64,000 nucleotides of DNA from the NCBI RefSeq assembly GCF_000168975.1, contig NZ_AAUW01000014.1:1-64000 (forward strand), read 5' to 3'. This stretch comes from Roseibium aggregatum IAM 12614. Its GTDB lineage: Bacteria; Pseudomonadota; Alphaproteobacteria; Rhizobiales; Stappiaceae. This document shows, in pieces, positions 27,485 to 35,175 of this stretch (position 1 is its first letter; each line of letters opens with the position of its first letter). The notes under the pieces are model-generated. The model ran no database searches. It saw only the letters and a program-made list of their open reading frames with translations, and was not told where the DNA came from. The position numbers and the translations under genes are program-made.

Positions 27485-28393
27485 TCAGACCACCCGTAAA
27501 TCCGGCTGTATCTTGCCGGCAAGGGCCGAGCGCGGAGCTATGGCGTTCTGCAACAGGTCGTTGAGGTGTTCTTCCAGATAATCGACGATGGGCGACTGTG
27601 TTGTCGACTGGGTGTAAATCGCGAGCTGCGTTGCCGGAAGCTTCGGAAACCCATCCTGCTCTTTCAGGATCTTGAAGCCTTCCAGAATGGCTCCCGATGG
27701 CAGGCAGCAAAGGCCCGCTCCCGAGAGCACGGCCACCTGCGCGGCGGCGACGCTGGTGGTGGTGATGCGCTCGTACCACTGCCGGCCGGCACGGGCGAGC
27801 GAACCGAAGGAGATTTCGCGGAAAGGGCAGGGTTCCGGGAACATGATCAGTGGCAGCGGATCGGTCAGCGGGCAATTGTCGCCGACGGCCCAGTGCAGCG
27901 GTTCCTCGAATATCTCGACCGGCTTCTGCTTGGTCTGCGAGACGAGGGCAATCGCCAGGTTGATTTCGTTGTTGGACAGCATTTCGTGCAGCGTGGCGCT
28001 GTCGGCCACCGTCATCTCAAGCTTCACGTTTGGGTGAATGCGCACAAAATTGCAGAAGATCGATTGCAACTGTCCGGTGGCATACCATTCGGGCAGGCCG
28101 ACATGCACCGTGCCGGTCAGCTCAGGTGCGGACAGGCGCAACCTGGCTTCCTCGTGCGACCTCAGGATTTCGGTGGCATGCTGATAGAGAATCCGGCCCG
28201 CTGGCGTGAGATTCATGGTGCGCGCACTGCGTTCGATCAGTGGCTTGCCGACCCGTTCCTCCAGGCGCCGCAGTTGAGTGCTGACGCAGGGTTGCGTACG
28301 GTTCAGCCGCGAACCCGCATGAGTGACGTTGCCTGCTTCCGCGACAGCAACAAAGGCTTCCAGCAGTTCGATATTAAAACGGCCGATAGTCAT
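27485..28393 (-). CDS. LysR-type regulator, divergent from the EgtD-like gene
   Basis: A 302-residue regulator, standard LysR length. The HTH is LLEAFVAVAEAGNVTHAGSRLNRTQPCVSTQLRRLEERVG; the remainder is the effector-binding domain with FPEPCPFREISF and GAGLCCLPSGAI. It converges on the preceding lysR with only 12 bp between the two ends, and is divergent from the EgtD-like methyltransferase-MFS pair across about 160 AT-rich bp. That pair is its likely target. The inducer is unknown. Confidence 0.87.
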   Translation of the reverse strand: MTIGRFNIELLEAFVAVAEAGNVTHAGSRLNRTQPCVSTQLRRLEERVGKPLIERSARTMNLTPAGRILYQHATEILRSHEEARLRLSAPELTGTVHVGLPEWYATGQLQSIFCNFVRIHPNVKLEMTVADSATLHEMLSNNEINLAIALVSQTKQKPVEIFEEPLHWAVGDNCPLTDPLPLIMFPEPCPFREISFGSLARAGRQWYERITTTSVAAAQVAVLSGAGLCCLPSGAILEGFKILKEQDGFPKLPATQLAIYTQSTTQSPIVDYLEEHLNDLLQNAIAPRSALAGKIQPDLRVV

Positions 28394-28555
28394 GTCTCTG
28401 CCTCCGTTTTAACGCAAGACGACCAACACGGTTTTCCGCGGGTCCAGCGCCACGCAAGCATAACGTTCTATTATGGGGCGCTTCAATTATAAATTTAGGA
28501 GACAGTAAAAAATCCCGTAATCCGAGAGTCTCTTTTGTCAAAACAGGTATCCGCC

Positions 28556-29596
28556 ATGACTTTAGCGCTTTCCTATGGCCAGCCGGAGCATGGGCCAGAT
28601 CACCACTCGACCGGCCCCCTTTCGCTGCAACAAAGAGTTCACAGGGCAATTGCCTGCCATACCGAATTCAGTCTCGACACCATCCTGACCCAGGACAACC
28701 GGGTAAAATACACCAACGAAGGCAGTTCGCAGACGGCGACAGGGCCGCTGGACGAAGTGTTTCAGCTCATGCGTCAGCTCAACGAGGCGGGAATCGCGTC
28801 GGATACGCTTGGCCGGATGCACGAGAACGGCAGGTCTTTCCGGACCGCACTGGAAGAAAGCTGCAGGCGGATCGCCAGCGCATTTGCGGGTGAGCGGCTG
28901 GTGTATGTCGAACTCGGGCCAGAGCCGGTCAAGACCGGGTTCATTCTCCAGACGTTGCAGAACATGGGCGTCATTATAGATCGTTATATCGCCGTCGACA
29001 TCAACCCGATGTCCGCCGCGCCGATGCGCGCGGCTCTTGCGTCGATCCTGCCGGAAACGCCGCTTGAGTTTGTCACGGCCCCCTTCGAGGCCTGCCGCCT
29101 GGAAGACATGATCGGGCACAATGCCCCGCCGGCCCTTGTGACCATGCTCGGCTTTCAGGAAGGCAATGACGATCCGGCAATCGTCAACGGCTGGCTGCGG
29201 GACATCACCCGGCCCGGAGACCTGCTCCTGTCGGAAAGCCAGCTCTACACCATCGATCAGACCGACAAGATCTCCGGGTTTTACGCCCATCCGGCGATGC
29301 AACGGTTTTCGCGGATCGCGTTTGAGCGGGCCGTTGACCGCAGTCTGCCGACACTGAACCGCTTCTTTTTGCTGCCGGTTGTGTTCGACGATGGCCAAAG
29401 CGCGCAAGTGGCCATTCTGGCCGAAGAATTCGCCCACTCAATCAGTGGAAGAAACTTGCATGTTTCCAACTTCTGCCTGAAACTCACGCGTGAACAGTAT
29501 CGCGCGTACCGGCAGGAGGGTGGCCATTTCGAAATATTCGGCGAGAGCTTCACGGATGACCAAACACTTCACTTCCAGCTCTCCCGCCGGGTTTGA
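28556..29596 (+). CDS. EgtD-like SAM-dependent methyltransferase
   Basis: A 346-residue protein resembling the histidine N-alpha-methyltransferase (EgtD) fold. The SAM-binding segment is VYVELGPEPVKTGFIL (Glu119, Gly121), followed by the EgtD-type VDINPMSAAPM with Asp148 and LGFQEGNDDP, which corresponds to the family's LG..GN loop. The C-terminal HVSNFCLKLTREQYRAY region also fits. EgtD makes hercynine, the first step to ergothioneine, but no EgtB or other ergothioneine gene is nearby and the sequence looks divergent, so the methyl acceptor may differ. The ATG at 28556 is preferred over a TTG at 28535. Its TGA is one base before the ATG of the MFS gene, indicating translational coupling. Confidence 0.7.
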   Translation: MTLALSYGQPEHGPDHHSTGPLSLQQRVHRAIACHTEFSLDTILTQDNRVKYTNEGSSQTATGPLDEVFQLMRQLNEAGIASDTLGRMHENGRSFRTALEESCRRIASAFAGERLVYVELGPEPVKTGFILQTLQNMGVIIDRYIAVDINPMSAAPMRAALASILPETPLEFVTAPFEACRLEDMIGHNAPPALVTMLGFQEGNDDPAIVNGWLRDITRPGDLLLSESQLYTIDQTDKISGFYAHPAMQRFSRIAFERAVDRSLPTLNRFFLLPVVFDDGQSAQVAILAEEFAHSISGRNLHVSNFCLKLTREQYRAYRQEGGHFEIFGESFTDDQTLHFQLSRRV

Positions 29597-29597
29597 G

Positions 29598-30752
29598 ATG
29601 ACCTTGGCACAGACCCGCGGTCTTACTGCCGCGGGTCTGGCCATCGTTGCTGTCACCTACGGACTGGCACGCTATTGTTTCGGTCTTTTCCTGCCGGAAA
29701 TCCGCCAGGAATTTGCGCTGACGCCGGAAACCGTCGGCCTGATCGCCGGTCTGTCCTATCTGGGATATCTCGCGGCGACCTTCCTCGGTTCCTGGCTATC
29801 GACGGTCTTTGAACCCCGCTTGCCGATCCTGCTCGGGGGCCTTGCCGCCACAACGGGCATGGCAACGATCGCCCTGGCACAGACGCCGTTCGTGCTGGCG
29901 CTGGGCGTGTTCGTGGCGGGAGCCAGCCCCGGTCTTTCCTACCCGCCGTTTTCCGACGTCATCGTCCGCCACACGGAACTCAGCCGGCAAAACGGTGTCT
30001 ACGCCTGGATCAACTCCGGCACCGGCTTCGGCGTCGCCTTTGCCGGACCGCTTGCTCTCTTCGCCGGTGGCGACTGGCGCCTCGCCTGGCTGGTCTTTGC
30101 GGCCATTGCCCTTGCTGTGACGGTCTGGAACGCGGCCACCTTGCCAAAGCGCAGCGCGTATCTGGAACAGGCCCGCACAAGGGTTTCTCTCTGGATCCTC
30201 CTGGACAGGACGGCGCGCAGATTGTTCGTGGCCTCCTTTCTCTTCGGCACCGTCACCGCGGTCTACTGGACCTACGCGGTCGAACTTCTGACCATGCTGA
30301 CAGGCAATCCGCGGGATGCGATCCTGTTCTGGATCGTCCTTGGCATTTCCGGCGTCACCGGCTGTTTCGCAGGCGGGGTCGTCAACCGCTGGGGGCTGAG
30401 AACCGCCTATCGCGGTTTGGCGCTGCTGGTCGGAACCTCGGTCGGCACTCTGCCCCTGCTGGTGGAAACCAGGCTCGGGATCTATCTGTCCGCCGCCTGT
30501 TTCGGCGTCGGTTTCATCGTGATGACGGCTCTTTTCGGCATGTGGAGCATGAAGCTCTTCCGGCAGGCGCCGTCCATCGGCTTCGGGTTCACGTTTTTCC
30601 TGATTTCCCTTGGCCAGGGAGTGGGGCCGGTGCTGAGCGGCTTCCTCATTCCGGTGGCAGGCCACTCTGTGCTGTTCTTCGCAGCCGGGCTTTTGTGCTG
30701 TACGCTGGCAGGCTTTGCGGCCGGAAAAGAGACCGAAGGCGTCAGACCATAA
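29598..30752 (+). CDS. MFS transporter (YbfB/YjiJ-like)
   Basis: A 384-residue major facilitator with about 12 helices. Early sequence is AGLAIVAVTYGLARYCFGLFLPEIRQEF, typical of the YbfB/YjiJ group (GxxRFxxxxLLPxM-like). The ATG at 29598 lies directly after the stop of the methyltransferase; an alternative ATG at 29556 overlaps that gene. Coupling suggests it exports or imports the methylated product or its precursor. No substrate-determining motif is recognisable. Confidence 0.85.
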   Translation: MTLAQTRGLTAAGLAIVAVTYGLARYCFGLFLPEIRQEFALTPETVGLIAGLSYLGYLAATFLGSWLSTVFEPRLPILLGGLAATTGMATIALAQTPFVLALGVFVAGASPGLSYPPFSDVIVRHTELSRQNGVYAWINSGTGFGVAFAGPLALFAGGDWRLAWLVFAAIALAVTVWNAATLPKRSAYLEQARTRVSLWILLDRTARRLFVASFLFGTVTAVYWTYAVELLTMLTGNPRDAILFWIVLGISGVTGCFAGGVVNRWGLRTAYRGLALLVGTSVGTLPLLVETRLGIYLSAACFGVGFIVMTALFGMWSMKLFRQAPSIGFGFTFFLISLGQGVGPVLSGFLIPVAGHSVLFFAAGLLCCTLAGFAAGKETEGVRP

Positions 30753-30834
30753 CAGCGGGTTATGATGGGCATGGCCCGCATAACCGCTATGTGCTGGCAT
30801 TTCCTGAAAATTGTAAGCATGGTGACGGCACGCT

Positions 30835-31095
30835 ATGATTGATGAACAAAATGCGATTGGATCGATGAGACTTACCGCCGCCAACACCGCCGGGGCCAAG
30901 CTCGATATGGAGCTTTGCCGCGCCCTTTACGAAAAAGACCCTGACCGGCTTCTTAAGCTTGTGTCCGACTGGCTGGAAACCAACGGTTTGCAGCCGAGTG
31001 AGGACTTCGAGGTGCCGGACTATCTGAATGCCGTTCTTACCCGTGGCACGGTCTCCGTTCCAGGTGGCAGCAAGCTGCGCGTGCTGGTGTCCTGA
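30835..31095 (+). CDS. Small conserved-looking protein of unknown function
   Basis: An 86-residue acidic, soluble product with no cysteines after position 40, no signal peptide and no membrane segment. LDMELCRALYEKDPDRLLKLVSDWLETNG suggests a helical pair and the end, PGGSKLRVLVS, a short strand. Codon use matches its neighbours. It lies between the MFS gene and comM. I do not recognise the family. Confidence 0.5.
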   Translation: MIDEQNAIGSMRLTAANTAGAKLDMELCRALYEKDPDRLLKLVSDWLETNGLQPSEDFEVPDYLNAVLTRGTVSVPGGSKLRVLVS

Positions 31096-31183
31096 ACGGT
31101 CTTATTCTGTCTGTTCCATATTTGTTCTTGCGTCTTTTCACGACATATGCTTCGGTGCGCTGCATCTGTAAGTAGAGGTGAAT

Positions 31184-32710
31184 ATGGTCAGCCGGATCAC
31201 GACGGTCGCGTTTCGGGGCATCGAGGCAGTTCCGGTGGACGTGCAGGTTCACGTCGGGCCGGGTATGGTTGCCTTCACCATCGTCGGCCTGCCGGACAAG
31301 GCCGTTGCCGAAAGCCGGGAACGTGTTCGCGCGGCACTTGCCGCCTCTGGTCTGGCCCTGCCCGCCAAGCGCGTCACGGTCAATCTCGCCCCTGCCGACC
31401 TTCCCAAGGAAGGCTCGCATTACGATCTGCCGATCGCGCTGGGCGTGATGGCCGCTATTGGCGCCATTCCCGCTGAATTTCTGGAAAAATACGTTGTCCT
31501 GGGCGAGCTTGGCCTCGATGGCACACTCGCGCCGGTTGCTGGTGTCCTGCCGGCCGCCATGGGCGCCAACGGCATCGGCAAGGGGCTTATCTGCCCGGAT
31601 GCAAGCGGCGGCGAAGCAGCATGGGCTGATGCGGACATGGACATTCTCGCGCCCCGCTCGCTGATCCAGCTCGCCAATCACTTCAAGGGAACACAGGTTC
31701 TCTCGCGCCCGGTGGCCCGGCTGCGCGGCAATGCCGGTGTCTTGCCCGACCTTGCCGAGGTCAAGGGTCAGGAAAGCGCCCGGCGGGCGCTGGAGATCGC
31801 TGCTGCCGGCGGCCACAACCTTTTGATGACCGGGCCTCCCGGTTCGGGCAAATCCATGCTGGCGCAGCGCCTGCCGTCGATCCTGCCCGCTCTGACCCCG
31901 CGCGAGCTTCTGGAAGTGTCCATGATCGCCTCGCTTGCTGGCGAACTTGCCGAAGGCAAATTGACCGACCGCCGGCCCTTCCGCGCGCCCCATCATTCCG
32001 CCTCCATGGCGGCGCTTGTTGGTGGCGGAATGCGCGCCCGGCCGGGCGAAGTCTCGCTCGCCCATAACGGTGTGTTATTCCTCGACGAACTGCCGGAGTT
32101 CAATCCGCAGGTTCTCGACAGCCTGCGCCAGCCGCTGGAATCGGGCGAGGCGGTGATCGCCCGCGCCAATCACCGGGTCACCTATCCGGCCCGTATCCAG
32201 CTTGTGGCCGCCATGAACCCCTGCCGCTGCGGCCATGCGGGCGAGCCGGGCCACCAGTGCCGCCGGGGCGAGCGGTGCGTCACAGATTATCAGGCCCGGG
32301 TCTCCGGGCCGCTGCTGGACCGGATCGACGTCAGGATCGAGGTGCCAGCCGTTACGGCGGCCGACCTGATCGGCCCTGCGGCCAGCGAACCGTCTGCCGT
32401 CGTCGCGGCGCGTGTTGCCGAAGCGCGCAGGATCCAGGCGGAGCGCTTCCTGGAACTCGGCCTTGCCTGCCGCACCAATGCTCAGGCCCCCGCGGCAATT
32501 GTCGAAACCATGACACGGCCGGACGACAAGGGTCTGGCATTCCTGCGTGATGTTGCCGAACGTCTCGCCCTGAGCGCGCGCGGATACCACCGTGTCCTCA
32601 AGCTCGCTCGCACGCTGGCCGATCTCGACGGCCAGGACACGGTCGGCCGCATTCATCTGGCCGAAGCGCTCAGCTATCGCGGCGAAGACATGTCCCGCAA
32701 GGCGGCGTGA
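31184..32710 (+). CDS. comM: YifB/ComM-type Mg-chelatase-like AAA+ ATPase
   Basis: A 508-residue AAA+ protein. The N-terminal ChlI-like domain has RITTVAFRGIEAVPVDVQVHV and VGLPDKAVAESRERVRAAL. The ATPase core has Walker A GPPGSGKSMLA and Walker B VLFLDELPEF, and a Cys cluster follows (NPCRCGHAGEPGHQCRRGERC). ComM proteins act as branch-migration helicases that extend recombination intermediates after DNA uptake in Vibrio and Acinetobacter. Despite similarity to Mg-chelatase subunit I, no porphyrin genes are here. The ATG at 31184 has AGAGGTGA upstream. Confidence 0.92.
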   Translation: MVSRITTVAFRGIEAVPVDVQVHVGPGMVAFTIVGLPDKAVAESRERVRAALAASGLALPAKRVTVNLAPADLPKEGSHYDLPIALGVMAAIGAIPAEFLEKYVVLGELGLDGTLAPVAGVLPAAMGANGIGKGLICPDASGGEAAWADADMDILAPRSLIQLANHFKGTQVLSRPVARLRGNAGVLPDLAEVKGQESARRALEIAAAGGHNLLMTGPPGSGKSMLAQRLPSILPALTPRELLEVSMIASLAGELAEGKLTDRRPFRAPHHSASMAALVGGGMRARPGEVSLAHNGVLFLDELPEFNPQVLDSLRQPLESGEAVIARANHRVTYPARIQLVAAMNPCRCGHAGEPGHQCRRGERCVTDYQARVSGPLLDRIDVRIEVPAVTAADLIGPAASEPSAVVAARVAEARRIQAERFLELGLACRTNAQAPAAIVETMTRPDDKGLAFLRDVAERLALSARGYHRVLKLARTLADLDGQDTVGRIHLAEALSYRGEDMSRKAA

Positions 32711-32749
32711 GGGCGTTGACTGCAAGATTCCAAGGATTTTTTTGAGAAT

Positions 32750-33874
32750 ATGACACCAGACGTCCTCATCATTGGCGGCGGCGTGGCCGGGCTGAGTGCG
32801 GCCTGCTTTCTGTCCGAATGCGCGCAGGTCACGCTTCTGGAGCGCGAACCTGCCCTGGCAACGCAGTCTTCTGCCCGCACGGCAGGTCAGTTCACGGCGG
32901 GTATTTCCGCCGGCACCATGCGCGCGATGGCGGCGGCGAGCCGCTCATTCTTCCAGGCACCACCGCCCGGCTTTTGCGAACAGATGCTTGTCGCACCCCG
33001 GGGCTGCCTGACAGTCGGGCGGGAGGAGCACCGGCCGGTTCTGGACAGGTTGATGACCCGGCTTCAGGAGGCGGGGTCGGACTGCCGGTTTGTCGACCGG
33101 CAAGAAGCTTTGGCGCTGTTTCCGGCGCTGCGGCCGGAGCGGGTTCATGCGGGTGTTTTCGAAGCAGATGCGATGGACATCGATGTCGATCTTCTGCTGG
33201 AAGCCTACCGCAAAGCGGCGTCTGCCAACGGTGCCCGATTTATCTGCAAGGCGGATGTAACTTCCATCCGGCGGATTGCCGACACATGGCAGGTGACAGC
33301 CGGAGATCTGACCGTGTCCGCCCCCGTTCTGGTCAATGCGGCTGGGGCCTGGGCAGACCGGGTTGCGGATCTTGCCGGCGTCCCGGCGCTTGGCCTCAAG
33401 GCCTTTCGCCGGTCGGCCTTCACATTTCCGCTCCACCGGCAGGAGGCAGGAGCGTGGCCGCATGTCACGACGGCCGATTACACCTGGTACGTTCATCCGC
33501 AGCCGCACGGCTTTACCGCATCCCCGGCAGAGGCCGATCCTGCTTCCCCGGGAGAGGTTTATGCGGACGACCTGCGCCTTGCGGAGGCTATCCACCACAT
33601 CGGGATCGATACCGACCTTGCCGTTCCGCGCCCGTCCGCAAGCTGGGCAGGCTTGCGCACCTTTGCGCCTGACCGCAATCCGGTCTGCGGCGGAGTTCCT
33701 GGTTGTCCGGGTTATTTCGTCAGCGCCGGTCAGGGCGGATGCGGGGTTCTGACGTCTCCGGCCATGGGCCAGGCTCTGGCAGCTGTGGTTCAGGGCAGGG
33801 ATCTGCACGACAATCTCTCTGCATCCGGCATTACTCTGGAGCAACTGGCACCGGCGCGCCTTCTGTCCGACTGA
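32750..33874 (+). CDS. FAD-dependent oxidoreductase (DAO family)
   Basis: A 374-residue glycine oxidase/DadA-type flavoenzyme. The FAD Rossmann motif is at the extreme N terminus (PDVLIIGGGVAGLSAACFL), the second dinucleotide region is VLVNAAGAWADRVADLAGV, and the C-terminal flavin block is GYFVSAGQGGCGVLTSPAMGQALA. Members oxidise secondary or primary amines of amino acids. No cofactor partner or transporter is adjacent, so the substrate is open. It starts 39 bp after comM. Confidence 0.88.
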   Translation: MTPDVLIIGGGVAGLSAACFLSECAQVTLLEREPALATQSSARTAGQFTAGISAGTMRAMAAASRSFFQAPPPGFCEQMLVAPRGCLTVGREEHRPVLDRLMTRLQEAGSDCRFVDRQEALALFPALRPERVHAGVFEADAMDIDVDLLLEAYRKAASANGARFICKADVTSIRRIADTWQVTAGDLTVSAPVLVNAAGAWADRVADLAGVPALGLKAFRRSAFTFPLHRQEAGAWPHVTTADYTWYVHPQPHGFTASPAEADPASPGEVYADDLRLAEAIHHIGIDTDLAVPRPSASWAGLRTFAPDRNPVCGGVPGCPGYFVSAGQGGCGVLTSPAMGQALAAVVQGRDLHDNLSASGITLEQLAPARLLSD

Positions 33875-33972
33875 TCTTCTTCATTTGACAAAGAACACGT
33901 TTTCCAAGAAAAAACCTCTCAAGCCAGTCGGGGTTCGGCAAGCCAGAAAACCTGTTATGCCGGAGATCCCCC

Positions 33973-34896
33973 TTGCGTTTTCTATCCATTCTGTGTGTCT
34001 GCGCCGCCCTGTTGCCCGGCGTCCTGCCCGGCGCTCTGTCCGCTGCCGAAATCACCCATGTCATGGGCACCACCGAGGTGCCGGACAATCCGCAGCGGAT
34101 CGTCGTTCTCACCAATGAAGGCACCGAAGCGCTGCTCATGCTGGGCAAGACCCCCGTCGGCGCTGCCTCTTCCTGGTACGGCGATCCCTGGTACCCGCAT
34201 CTGGGCGACCGGATGGCCGGTGCCGAGGTTGTGGGCACGGAGCTTGCGGTCAACCTGGAGCGGGTTGCCATGCTGGAGCCGGATCTGATCCTAGGCAGCA
34301 AGAAACGGCAGGAGGAAATCTATCCGCAGCTCTCCGCCATCGCGCCCACGGTGTTTGTCGTCAATGCCACGGACTTCAAGGAAAACATGAAGCTCTACGC
34401 CCGGTCGGTTGGTATGGAGGCGGAAGGCGAAGCGCTCGTTTCTGCCTATGACGCCGATGTTGCCCGGTTGCATTCGGCCCTGGGTGAAAACGCAGATGAC
34501 ATGGTTTCCGTGGTCCGTTTCGTGCCCGGCCAGCTTTACGTCTATCGCCATGACAGCTTTTCCGGCGTCGTCCTGGACGACATCGGCTTCAAGCGGCCAG
34601 AGGTTCAGGCGCAGGACGGTTTGTCTCTCGCAGTCGGCAAGGAAAGCATCCCGAACATGGAAGCGGACCGCATGTTCTATCTCACGTATGACACCGGCAA
34701 TGGTGAGGGAACGGCCCTGGAGAGCGAAACGCTGAAAGACCCTCTGTGGGCCAATCTGGACGTCGTCAGGTCAGGCAAGGCCCACAAGGTCGATGATGGT
34801 GTGTGGGCAACGTCGCAGGGTATTCTCGCTGCCCGTGCCATGCTTCAGGATATCGCGAGGATCTACGGGGTGGATGTCGACTTCAGCTCTGAGTGA
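33973..34896 (+). CDS. Iron-siderophore/heme ABC transporter substrate-binding protein (orphan)
   Basis: A 307-residue FecB/BtuF-type periplasmic binding protein. It begins with a TTG at 33973 with GGAG 7 bp upstream, then a signal peptide RFLSILCVCAALLPGVLPGALSA. The mature protein starts with EITHVMGTTEVPDNPQRIVVL and contains the hinge helix typical of cluster A-II proteins. No FecCD permease or ATPase gene is nearby, so it must share a transporter encoded elsewhere. A regulator site for iron is not obvious in its short leader. Confidence 0.85.
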   Translation: MRFLSILCVCAALLPGVLPGALSAAEITHVMGTTEVPDNPQRIVVLTNEGTEALLMLGKTPVGAASSWYGDPWYPHLGDRMAGAEVVGTELAVNLERVAMLEPDLILGSKKRQEEIYPQLSAIAPTVFVVNATDFKENMKLYARSVGMEAEGEALVSAYDADVARLHSALGENADDMVSVVRFVPGQLYVYRHDSFSGVVLDDIGFKRPEVQAQDGLSLAVGKESIPNMEADRMFYLTYDTGNGEGTALESETLKDPLWANLDVVRSGKAHKVDDGVWATSQGILAARAMLQDIARIYGVDVDFSSE

Positions 34897-34986
34897 TCCG
34901 TCTTGCCGATTGCGATCCGGCTCATCCCATTGAGCCGGGTCGCCTCTCCGGCGCTGTCCGCCTTGAACGAGATTGCTGAAACGTAA

Positions 34987-35020
34987 AAATACAACCCGGT
35001 TATTAAAACAAGTTGTATTT
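34987..35020. promoter_or_regulatory. Perfect 9-bp inverted repeat upstream of the catalase-like/cyclooxygenase-like operon
   Basis: AAATACAAC-N16-GTTGTATTT in an AT-rich patch about 155 bp before the catalase-like start. Arms spaced about two helical turns apart fit a dimeric repressor or activator site. It has no T-run after the second arm beyond TTT, so a terminator for the upstream binding-protein gene is less likely but possible. Confidence 0.5.
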
Positions 35021-35175
35021 CAAAAGGATGCCGTCACACAATCGTCACTGGTAACGGCCGCCAACCTTTCTTTCCCTGCCAATAAGAGCTAGCCTTCCGT
35101 TGGGTAATCGTACGCGCCCGGCTGTTGAACGGCTGGTGATCGCGTTCGATCCCCCAACGCGAGAGGGCGCGCTGA

